Source: Thermoplasmata archaeon
Lineage (GTDB): Archaea > Thermoplasmatota > Thermoplasmata > Lutacidiplasmatales > UBA184
Direction of reading: 5' to 3'
Length of the DNA: 35,907 bases
Assembly: GCA_030037695.1 (NCBI GenBank)
Contig: JASHQF010000007.1
Span: 1-35,907 of the forward strand
Below the pieces are notes generated by a model. It worked only from the letters and a program-made list of their open reading frames with translations. It was not told the origin of the DNA and made no database searches. Position numbers and translations under genes: made by a program. Positions 26,338 through 34,036 of this stretch are shown here, piece by piece; the stretch's first letter is position 1; each line of letters starts with the position of its first letter.

Positions 26338-27185
26338 CGTCGGGCGACCTCAAGCGCGTAGTCGACGATCCGGCCGGCCACGTCGACCCCGGTCGCTCCC
26401 TGCAGGGCCTTGAACTCCGGGGTCGGATTCACCTCGTGGACCACGAGCTCCCCCCGCCGCTCCATCAGGTCGACCGCGAGGACCCCGCCGCCGACCGCCT
26501 GGGCCGCGCGCACGGCGAGCTCGGTGAGCTCCGGGCCGAGCGGGGCGGGCTCGGCGACGGCCCCCCGGGCGGCGTTGGTGCGCCAGTCGTCCGAGCGCCG
26601 GTACATCGCCCCGACGACGGTATCGCCGACGACGAACGCCCGGAGGTCCCGCCCGGGCTTCTCCACGAACTCCTGCACGTAGAACACCGAGTGGATCGGC
26701 GAAGGGAGCGCCTCCTTGTGCTCGAGGATCTGCTCGGCCGACGCCGGGTCGTCGACCTTGGCGAGGAGCCGGCCCCACGAGCCGACCGCGGGCTTGAGGA
26801 CGGCCGGGTAGCCGATCGCCTCGATCGCCTTCGTCGCCGCTTCCGGGGAGAGCGCCACGATCGTCCGGGGGGTCGGGATCCCCCGTTCCGCGAGCCGCAG
26901 GGAGGTCCGGACCTTGTCCCCCGCGAGCTCGAGGACGTCAGGCTCGTTGACGGTCCGGACCCCGTAGTGCTCGAAGCACCGGCCGGCGTAGACGGCCCGG
27001 GTGTGGCTCACGCTGCGGTTGAGGACCACGGGAGGGAGCCCCTCCGGGCGTTCGAGCCCGAACGTGACGTCCCGGTCGTCGAACCGGACCAGCCGGACGC
27101 CGCGGCTCTCCGCCGCGGCGAGGATCGCCTTCTCTTCGGGGCGGACGATCGTCAGGAAGAGCCCGAGGGACGGGCCGCTACTCAC
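26334..27185 (-). CDS. lysX: LysX/ArgX: alpha-aminoadipate(glutamate)--LysW ligase (ATP-grasp)
   Basis: 283 aa, GTG start overlapping lysW stop; YPAVLKPAVGSWGRLLAKVDD, YVQEFVEKPGRDLRAFVVGD, LVVHEVNPTPEFKAL. Confidence 0.9.
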   Translation of the reverse strand: MSSGPSLGLFLTIVRPEEKAILAAAESRGVRLVRFDDRDVTFGLERPEGLPPVVLNRSVSHTRAVYAGRCFEHYGVRTVNEPDVLELAGDKVRTSLRLAERGIPTPRTIVALSPEAATKAIEAIGYPAVLKPAVGSWGRLLAKVDDPASAEQILEHKEALPSPIHSVFYVQEFVEKPGRDLRAFVVGDTVVGAMYRRSDDWRTNAARGAVAEPAPLGPELTELAVRAAQAVGGGVLAVDLMERRGELVVHEVNPTPEFKALQGATGVDVAGRIVDYALEVARR

Positions 27186-27339
27186 CCCAATCCTCGGCCT
27201 CTTTCGGGGCCGTCTCGACCGCGAACGGGGCCGTGGTGAGGACCTCGAGCTCCGTCCCGCAGTCCGGGCAGGGGAAGATCTCCCCTACGATCTTTTCGTC
27301 GTTGGCGACGCTGGCCGCACACGTGGGGCATTCGGTCAT
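27178..27339 (-). CDS. lysW: LysW amino-group carrier protein (absent from the supplied ORF track because it is short)
   Basis: 53 aa: MTECPTCAASVANDEKIVGEIFPCPDCGTELEVLTTAPFAVETAPKEAEDWGE; zinc-ribbon Cys pairs and diagnostic C-terminal EDWGE. Confidence 0.96.
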   Translation of the reverse strand: MTECPTCAASVANDEKIVGEIFPCPDCGTELEVLTTAPFAVETAPKEAEDWGE

Positions 27340-28778
27340 GCTGGTGCCTCCCGGACGAGGCGGTCGACGTCGTCGACCGACCGTGCGAGGGAGGAAAGGG
27401 AACGTTGGCGCTCCTCGAGCCGCGCGTGGGCGAGCGCGAACTGGCGGGCGAGCGGGGTCTCGCCCGGACCGCCCGGGGAGATGCGACGATCGCTCGCGGC
27501 CTTGGGGTCGAGCGCCGCACCGAGCCCGGGGGCGAGGGCGAGCAGCCGCCGCCGGACCTCGTCCGGACTGAGGGCGGTCGTGCCCGGACCGAGGGCCGCG
27601 GCGACCGCCTCGTGGGCCTGCCGGAACGTGCGACCCCCGGCGACGAGATGCTCGGCGACATCGGTCGCGTAGAGCTCCGGGTCGCTCGCCGCGCTCGTCA
27701 GTCGTGCCCGGTCGAACCGGAGCTTGCCGACGAGCACCGCGAGCGCCTCGAGGGTCCCCTCGACGCTCGCGACGGCGTCCAGGACGGGGCCCTTGTCCTC
27801 CTGGAGGTCCCGATCGTAGGCGAGCGGCAGCCCTTTGAGCGTCGTGAGGAGGGCGAGCAGGTCACCGACCGCACGGCCGGTCTTGCCGCGCACGAGCTCG
27901 GCGACGTCCGGGTTGCGCTTCTGGGGCATCGCGCTGCTGCCCGAGCCCAGGTCGGGCGTGCGGTCGAGGAAGGCGAACTCCCGGGAGGAGAACAGCACGA
28001 TCTCCTCGCCGAGGGCGCTCGCGTGGACCGCGAGCAGGGCGAGGTCGAACAGGAGCTCGGCGAAGTAGTCCCGGTCGCTCACCGCATCGAGCGAGTTCTC
28101 GAACGCGCGGGCAAAGCCGAGGCGCTCGGCCACGTACGCGGGATCGATCGGGAGGGTGGTGCCGAGGAGCGCCCCCGCGCCCAGGGGCGAGACGCTCGCC
28201 CGCGCGGCGGTCGCCGCGAGCCGATCGAGGTCCCGGTCGAACCGCCAGAAATGCGCGAGCAGGTGGTGGCCGAGGGCGCCCGGCTGCGCCCGCTGCAGGT
28301 GCGTGTACCCGGGCATCGGTGTGGCCCGCTCCTCGGCCGCCCGATCGACCAGGGCCCGCTGGAGCTCGAGGAGGCGCCGACCGAGGCCCGCGATCGCGGC
28401 CCGCAGGTACAACCGCTCGTCGAGCGCGATCTGATCGTTGCGGCTCCGGGCGGTGTGGAGCTTGCCCCCCACGGGGCCGAGGAGCTCCGTCAGGCGGACC
28501 TCGACGTTCGTGTGGACGTCCTCGAGATCGGTCCGCCACGGGAACGTTCCCGTGGCGATCTCTCCCGCGATCGTCCGCAGTCCCCGCACGATCGCCTGCG
28601 CCTCCGCGGGGGGGACGATCCCCGTCCGGCCGAGCATCTCGGCGTGCGCGATGCTACCGGCCAGGTCGAACGGGGCGAGGGCCCGATCCACGGCGAGGGA
28701 GCTCAGGAAGGCGATCGTGGGGGTGCGCACGTAGGAAGGCCCGGGGACCGCTGTGGCGGCCGGTGCGGCCGGGGCCAT
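27336..28778 (-). CDS. argH: Argininosuccinate lyase
   Basis: 480 aa from ATG 28778; DVHTNVEVRLTELLGPVGGKLHTARSRNDQIALDERLYLR, MPGYTHLQRAQP, GSSAMPQKRNPDVAELVRGKTGR. Confidence 0.96.
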   Translation of the reverse strand: MAPAAPAATAVPGPSYVRTPTIAFLSSLAVDRALAPFDLAGSIAHAEMLGRTGIVPPAEAQAIVRGLRTIAGEIATGTFPWRTDLEDVHTNVEVRLTELLGPVGGKLHTARSRNDQIALDERLYLRAAIAGLGRRLLELQRALVDRAAEERATPMPGYTHLQRAQPGALGHHLLAHFWRFDRDLDRLAATAARASVSPLGAGALLGTTLPIDPAYVAERLGFARAFENSLDAVSDRDYFAELLFDLALLAVHASALGEEIVLFSSREFAFLDRTPDLGSGSSAMPQKRNPDVAELVRGKTGRAVGDLLALLTTLKGLPLAYDRDLQEDKGPVLDAVASVEGTLEALAVLVGKLRFDRARLTSAASDPELYATDVAEHLVAGGRTFRQAHEAVAAALGPGTTALSPDEVRRRLLALAPGLGAALDPKAASDRRISPGGPGETPLARQFALAHARLEERQRSLSSLARSVDDVDRLVREAPA

Positions 28779-28780
28779 CG

Positions 28781-30025
28781 TCAGGTCCGCCGCCGCGCCG
28801 GTCGGGGGTTCGGCGCCTCCGCGGCGACCGGGGCGGGCGCGGTCGCGGCCCAGGTGCGCGCCGGGAGGCCCCAGACGTAGATGAACCCCTCCGCCATCTC
28901 GGGGCGGAACCGATCGCCCGAGGCGTACGTCGCGAGCGACGGTTGGTAGAGCGAGTAGGGGGACCGCCGGCCGGCGATCGAAGCGGTCCCCTTGAACAGC
29001 TTCATCGACACCTCCCCCGAGATCCGCTCCTGCGTCGATCGGACGAACGCGTCGAGCGCCTCGCGCAGCGGAGCGAACCACAGCCCGTCGTAGATCAGCG
29101 AGGCGTAGCGAAGCTCGACCGACCGCTTGAACTCGAGGACATCGCGGGGCAGGATGAGGGCCTCGAGCGCCTGGTGCGCCCGCACCAGCACCGACGCCGC
29201 GGGGCATTCGTAGATCTCGCGGGACTTGATCCCCACCACCCGGGACTCGAGGTGATCGATCCGACCGACGCCGTGCTCGCCCGCCAGGGCGTTCAGGCGT
29301 TCGATCAGGACGTCCGAGGGGAGCCGCTCACCGTCGAGCGCGATCGGCGCGCCCCGCTCGAACTCAAGCTTGACGTACTGCGGGACCTCGGGAGCGGTCT
29401 GGGGCGACCGGGTCCAGCCGAACACCTCCTCGGGCGGCTCGACGGCCGGGTCCTCGAGGACCCCGCACTCGATCGAGCGGCCCCAGAGGTTCTCGTCGGT
29501 GCTGTAGGGTGACGCGCGGGTCGCCGCGACCGGGATCCCGTGGGCCTCGGCAAAGGCGACCTCCTCTTCCCGCGTCATCCTCCACTCCCGCGCCGGGGCG
29601 ATCACCCCGAGCTCGGGCGCGAGGCTCGTGGTCGAGAGATCGAAACGGACCTGGTCGTTGCCCTTGCCGGTGCAGCCGTGGGCGACGAACGCCGCGTGCT
29701 CCTTCCGGGCGATCGCCACCAGGTGACGCGCGATCAGCGGCCGGGCGAGCGCGGTGCTGACCGGATAGACCCCCTCGTAGAGGGCGTTCGCCCGGAGCGC
29801 CGGCACCACGAACTCGTCGGCGAACTCCCGCTTGGCGTCCGCCACGTAGGCGGCGACCGCGCCCGACGCTTCGGCCTTCGCCCGCACGCGCTCGAGATCG
29901 ACGGGCTGGCCGACATCGACCGTGAGCGTGACGACATCGAGCCCCTTGGTCTCCCGCAGCCAGGGGATCGCGACCGAGGTGTCGAGCCCCCCCGAGTAGG
30001 CGAGCACTACCTTCTGTCGGACCAA
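28781..30025 (-). CDS. argG: Argininosuccinate synthase
   Basis: 414 aa, TTG start; VVLAYSGGLDTSVAIPWLRE, AHGCTGKGNDQVRFDL, SPYSTDENLWGRSIECGVLEDP. Confidence 0.97.
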   Translation of the reverse strand: MVRQKVVLAYSGGLDTSVAIPWLRETKGLDVVTLTVDVGQPVDLERVRAKAEASGAVAAYVADAKREFADEFVVPALRANALYEGVYPVSTALARPLIARHLVAIARKEHAAFVAHGCTGKGNDQVRFDLSTTSLAPELGVIAPAREWRMTREEEVAFAEAHGIPVAATRASPYSTDENLWGRSIECGVLEDPAVEPPEEVFGWTRSPQTAPEVPQYVKLEFERGAPIALDGERLPSDVLIERLNALAGEHGVGRIDHLESRVVGIKSREIYECPAASVLVRAHQALEALILPRDVLEFKRSVELRYASLIYDGLWFAPLREALDAFVRSTQERISGEVSMKLFKGTASIAGRRSPYSLYQPSLATYASGDRFRPEMAEGFIYVWGLPARTWAATAPAPVAAEAPNPRPARRRT

Positions 30026-30065
30026 CGGCGTCGCCTCGTGAACGACCGCGCCACGGCGCGCGAGG

Positions 30066-30075
30066 GATTTATAGG
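30066..30075 (-). promoter_or_regulatory. TATA-like box ccctataaat for the arg operon
   Basis: Reverse complement of 30061-30080 is cgcgccctataaatccctcg; about 45 nt upstream of the argG TTG. Confidence 0.55.
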
Positions 30076-30108
30076 GCGCGACCGCCTACCGACACGATTG
30101 GGCATAAC

Positions 30109-30124
30109 TGTCCAAATTTTGACA
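30109..30124. promoter_or_regulatory. Palindrome TGTCCAAATTTTGACA immediately upstream of the ACT regulator start
   Basis: 16-mer with 7/8 self-complementary positions; ends 3 nt before ATG 30128. Confidence 0.6.
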
Positions 30125-30127
30125 AAC

Positions 30128-30778
30128 ATGCCGAACCGAGCCCCCTCGATCGCCCGCCAGGTACGCGAGTACCTGGATGCGGACCCCGTCCTCGCCGACG
30201 CGATCCGCTCGGGCGTCGCGAACCACTCGGCGATCGCGCGTCGGGTCGCCCTCGATCTGGGGATGACGCGGCGGGAGGCGGTGATCGCGGCCGTGCGCCG
30301 ATTCCCGCGGGGCCGGGGCGAGGCGGTGCGGGAGGCCGGCGTCCGCCGCATCCTCCGCAAGAGCCGCATCGAGACCCGGACGAAGGTCGCGGCGATCACG
30401 CTCACCCTCGGTTCCGATGTCCTCCACCATCTCGGGGACGTCGTCGAGGAGCTGCTGGACGAGGGGTCGCTCTGCCGCGTCATCCAGGTCTCGCGGGGGA
30501 CGGTCGTGCTGGTGGACGAGGATTCCGTCGGCCGGGTGCTTCGGACGCTGAGGGAGGCCCAGGTCGTGCGCGTCCGCAAGGGCCTCGTCGAGGTCGCCGT
30601 CACGAGCCCGGAGAGCATCGAGGAGACCCCGGGGCTCCTCCGCCTCCTCACGGGGGTGCTCGCGAGCCAGGGGATCAACATCGTCGAGGCGCTCTCCTGC
30701 TACACCGACACGATCTTCCTCCTCCACCACAACGACCTCAGCGCGGCCGTCTCGGTGCTGACGAAGGCCCTCGTCTAG
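30128..30778 (+). CDS. ACT-domain amino-acid metabolism regulator (COG2150-like)
   Basis: 216 aa; HTH-like N-term HSAIARRVALDLGMTRREAVIAAVRRF; C-term ACT-like ITSPESIEETPGLLRLLTGVLASQGINIVEALSCYTDTIFLLHHNDLSAAVSVLTKAL (first residues VTSPE in the sequence). Confidence 0.85.
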   Translation: MPNRAPSIARQVREYLDADPVLADAIRSGVANHSAIARRVALDLGMTRREAVIAAVRRFPRGRGEAVREAGVRRILRKSRIETRTKVAAITLTLGSDVLHHLGDVVEELLDEGSLCRVIQVSRGTVVLVDEDSVGRVLRTLREAQVVRVRKGLVEVAVTSPESIEETPGLLRLLTGVLASQGINIVEALSCYTDTIFLLHHNDLSAAVSVLTKALV

Positions 30779-30864
30779 GGCGCCCGGCGCGCTCAAACGG
30801 TAAGTGCGGGGGCGGGCTCGCGGTCCCTCCGGCCCCCTACCGAGGCAGGCCGCCCGGAGCGACA

Positions 30865-31347
30865 TTGACCGGCAAGGTCGTCCGCACCACCGTCTCGCTC
30901 GAGCCCGAGCTCCTCGCCCAGCTCGATCGCTGGGTCGCCCGCCGGAGCAACCGGAGCCGGTCGGACGCCGTGCGGGACCTCATCCGCCAGCACGCGACGC
31001 GCGAGACCCTCGCCGATCCGGGCGCCGATGCCCTCGGCGCGGTCGCGCTGCTCTACCGGCATACGACCCCGAACGTGCTGCGCCGGCTCACGGCCGTGGA
31101 GCACCGGTGGGGCGATCACGTGCGGTCGACCCAGCACATCCATCTCGAGGGGGATGCCTGCGTGGAGGTGGTCGTGCTGTTCGGCCGCCGCTTCGAGGTC
31201 GCCGCGGCGGCCGAGGAGCTTCGCGGGGTGAAGGGGATCCTGGGCGGCGGCTACCTCTCGGCCTCGCCCTCGGTGGCGGGAGGCACGACCGGCCATCGCC
31301 ACCCCCATCCCCGGACCGCCCGGCGCGGTTCCCCGGGGCCACGGTAG
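30865..31347 (+). CDS. nikR: NikR-type nickel-responsive regulator
   Basis: 160 aa, TTG start; RHH KVVRTTVSLEPELLAQLDRWVARRSNRSRSDAVRDLIRQ; metal site HRWGDHVRSTQHIHLEGDACVEVVVLFG; His-rich tail. Confidence 0.9.
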   Translation: MTGKVVRTTVSLEPELLAQLDRWVARRSNRSRSDAVRDLIRQHATRETLADPGADALGAVALLYRHTTPNVLRRLTAVEHRWGDHVRSTQHIHLEGDACVEVVVLFGRRFEVAAAAEELRGVKGILGGGYLSASPSVAGGTTGHRHPHPRTARRGSPGPR

Positions 31348-32474
31348 TGCCCCTCTCGCCCGAGACGACCCTCGCCCGCTCGGTCCTCGAGCGGTACCTG
31401 GGAGTCCGCGCGGGCGAGGTCGTGGTCGTGGAGGCGTGGAGCCACGCGCTCCCCTGGGCGCGAGCGTTCGCGCCCGAAGCACGCCGGCTCGGGGCGGACC
31501 CCGTCCTCGCCGTGGAAGACGAGGAAGCGTTCTTCCTCGCGCTCGCGACGGCGCGTCGGGGCGGCGTTCCCCGGACGGCGGAAGCCCTCGCCGAGATCGG
31601 AGATGCGTACGTCTACTTCGGAGGACCGGAGGAGTTCCCCCGCCTCCTGGGCCTCTCACCGTCCGACCGGGCAGGGGTCGTCGACCGGCACGGTGCGGGC
31701 TGGCGTCGGCGGGCCGCCCGGAGGCACCTTCGGGCCGCGCGCCTCGCGATCGCGCAGGCGACGCCGACCGCCGCGGCGCGGTACGGGGTCGATCTCGCCG
31801 CTTGGCGTCGCGAGCTGCTCGCGGCGAGCCTGGTCCCGCCCGGGGCGCTGCGTCACCGGCTCCGCCGCTGGCTGCGACGGGGGGTCCGGGGGCGCTCGGT
31901 CCGGATCACCCACCCGAACGGCTCGGACCTGTCGATCTCCCTCGCACCGCGCCGGTGGCGCGCGGAGATCGGGGACCCGCCGCCGGGTTCGCCGTGGATC
32001 GACGTACCCACCGGCGCGCTCCTGCTGCCGATCCGGCCCGGCGGGACGCGCGGGACCTGGGAAGCGAACCGCGCCAGCTTCGATCGCTTCCAAGAGCCTC
32101 CCGTCGCCCAAGGGGCCCGTTTCACCTTCCGCGACGGCCGGCTCCGCGCGTTCGAGTTCGACCGGGGCGGCGAGACGTTCGCACGGGCGTACGCGGCCGG
32201 AGGACCGGGCCGCGACCGGCCCGCGGCGCTGCTGATCGGCCTGAACCCGGCGATCGACCGGGCGCCCGAGTGCGCCGAGCTCGGCGAACGTTCGATCGCG
32301 CTCCTGCTCGGGAGCAACCGGCGGGCCGGCGGACGAAGCACCACCGGGATCGCCTACCTCTCGGTGCTCGCCGGCGCGGACCTCGAGCTCGACGGACGCA
32401 GCTGGGCGAGCGCCGGCCGGCTCCGCAACGCGGGAGCGCTCCCCCGGTCGGCTACCGCCCGGTCCGCTCGGTGA
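31347..32474 (+). CDS. M29-aminopeptidase-like protein with degenerate metal-ligand motifs
   Basis: 375 aa, GTG start overlapping the nikR stop; GEVVVVEAWSHALPWARAFAPEARRLGADPVLAVEDEEAFF; WIDVPTGALLLPI; LIGLNPAIDRAPECAELGERSIALLLGSN. Confidence 0.6.
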   Translation: MPLSPETTLARSVLERYLGVRAGEVVVVEAWSHALPWARAFAPEARRLGADPVLAVEDEEAFFLALATARRGGVPRTAEALAEIGDAYVYFGGPEEFPRLLGLSPSDRAGVVDRHGAGWRRRAARRHLRAARLAIAQATPTAAARYGVDLAAWRRELLAASLVPPGALRHRLRRWLRRGVRGRSVRITHPNGSDLSISLAPRRWRAEIGDPPPGSPWIDVPTGALLLPIRPGGTRGTWEANRASFDRFQEPPVAQGARFTFRDGRLRAFEFDRGGETFARAYAAGGPGRDRPAALLIGLNPAIDRAPECAELGERSIALLLGSNRRAGGRSTTGIAYLSVLAGADLELDGRSWASAGRLRNAGALPRSATARSAR

Positions 32475-33387
32475 GGACCGGTGCGATCGCCTCGAGCAGC
32501 CGGCCGGCATCCTCGAGGTGCCGCACCGACAGCTGCTCCACGTTCACCCCGAGCGGGGGACGGACCCCGTCGGCCCGGCCGGCGTCGCGTATCGCCCGCC
32601 AGACGGCGACCGCCCGCTCGATGCTGCGGTGGGACCCTTCCCCGTTCTCTCCCTCCAGGATCGCGCGCTCCGCCTCCTCCGACACGTCCGCGCCGAGCCA
32701 CCGTACGAACTCAAGGTCCGCCTCGTCGGCGACGGGAGCGAGGCTCACGACGACCGCGGCCGGCGGGATCCCCGCCGCCGCGCAGAGCCGGTCGTACTGC
32801 CGGACCAGCTCGACGACCGGGGCGGGATCAAAGACCAGTTGCGTCGTGAAGAACCGAGCTCCGGCGCGCGTCTTCGCGACCATCCGGTGGGGCTCGCCGC
32901 GTCGTTGCGGGATCGCCACGTTGCCCAAGATCCCGCGGGCCCCGGAGAAGATCGGGTGGGCGAGGGCGTTCGCCTCGGCGACCGGCGGGCCGGGGTAGGG
33001 GATGAAGCGGCTGCTCCCCCCGACCAGTACCGCGTGGCGCAGACCGAGGGCGACCGTCTCGCGCGCCCAGGCGCGCAGCGCCTCGGCGTCGGTGAGGTGG
33101 GCTACGACCTTCGTTACGATCGCCTCCGTTCCGGTCCGCGCGGCGAGCTCCTTGGCGAAACCGCGCGGATCGCCCGCGCGGTAGCGTGGCCGCCCCTCGT
33201 GGTTCTCCTCGACGAGCTCCGGGACGTTCACGGCGTCGACCCGGGGCGTCCGCTCGAGCGTACGGACGACCTCCCCGAGCCTCGCTTCCAGACGAGGCGG
33301 CGGCGTACGTGCGGGGGGCGGGACCGGCGCGAAGAACAGGGGAGCCGAGCCGAGCGCGATCTCTAAGGGACGATGCGGAGGGTTCAT
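32452..33387 (-). CDS. Methylenetetrahydrofolate-reductase-like (MetF-like) protein
   Basis: 311 aa from ATG 33387; TPRVDAVNVPELVEENHEGRPRY, EAIVTKVVAHLTDAEALRAWARETVALGLRHAVLVGGSS, GNVAIPQRRGEPHRMVAKTRAGARFFTTQLVFD. Confidence 0.8.
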   Translation of the reverse strand: MNPPHRPLEIALGSAPLFFAPVPPPARTPPPRLEARLGEVVRTLERTPRVDAVNVPELVEENHEGRPRYRAGDPRGFAKELAARTGTEAIVTKVVAHLTDAEALRAWARETVALGLRHAVLVGGSSRFIPYPGPPVAEANALAHPIFSGARGILGNVAIPQRRGEPHRMVAKTRAGARFFTTQLVFDPAPVVELVRQYDRLCAAAGIPPAAVVVSLAPVADEADLEFVRWLGADVSEEAERAILEGENGEGSHRSIERAVAVWRAIRDAGRADGVRPPLGVNVEQLSVRHLEDAGRLLEAIAPVLTERTGR

Positions 33388-33556
33388 CGGCCGCGAAGGG
33401 GCGGGCGAGCGACGGACCCCGTTAAACCGTTGCTCCGGAGCCGCCGGTTGCTCGGGGCGCAACGGGGGGACCGTCGGAGCAAGAGACCGACCGACGGATC
33501 GGGCCGCCCGCCGGACGGTCGCCAACCGCTATCCGCCTTCTCCCCGTTCTCGTCCC

Positions 33557-34036
33557 GTGAGCGCCCGACGGATCGGGTCCTGGCTGTCCCTCCTGCGCCA
33601 GTCGATCTCCGTCGGGTACGACTTCGGGGCCCGCCCCCTAGAGGCGCTCCTGTGGGTCGCGGAGACGGTCGAGCGCTCCGTCTACGAGCCGGGCTCGCTC
33701 GTCCGGATCCCGGACGGGTACGCCTTCGCGCTCGCCAATCCTCCGCTCCGCAGCGGGGCGTTCGCCACCGCCCGCCTCGCGATCGACCGGCAGCCGGTGG
33801 ACCCCGCCGACCTCTTCGTGCGCGAGCTCGGACGCCCGTGGCGGAGCGCGGCGTCCCTCTCGCGCGACGACCCCTTGCGGCTCGCCCCCGGCCGCAGGAC
33901 GGAATTCCGGGCCCGGGTCGCCCCCGGGGTCTCCGCGCGGACCGTGGCGTTCCGGCTCGAGCTGGAGAGCGTCGCGATCCCACCCCTCGTCTGGTTCGAA
34001 TTCGAGGATCTCCCTCGCGCGGAGGGCGACCGGTGA
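33557..34036 (+). CDS. Hypothetical protein coupled to the debranching-enzyme gene
   Basis: 159 aa, GTG start; TATA-like cgctatcc about 26 nt upstream; overlaps next gene (GTGA). Confidence 0.65.
   Translation: MSARRIGSWLSLLRQSISVGYDFGARPLEALLWVAETVERSVYEPGSLVRIPDGYAFALANPPLRSGAFATARLAIDRQPVDPADLFVRELGRPWRSAASLSRDDPLRLAPGRRTEFRARVAPGVSARTVAFRLELESVAIPPLVWFEFEDLPRAEGDR

Noticed and set aside
27182-27661. 159-aa minus-strand ORF over lysW/argH
   Set aside because: Out of frame with both lysW and argH, Ser/Arg/Pro-rich; a shadow ORF.
30865-30881. TTGACCGGCAAGGTC resembling the GGTCAA element in reverse arrangement
   Set aside because: Inside the nikR start codon region, arms in opposite order and with different spacing; probably coincidental.
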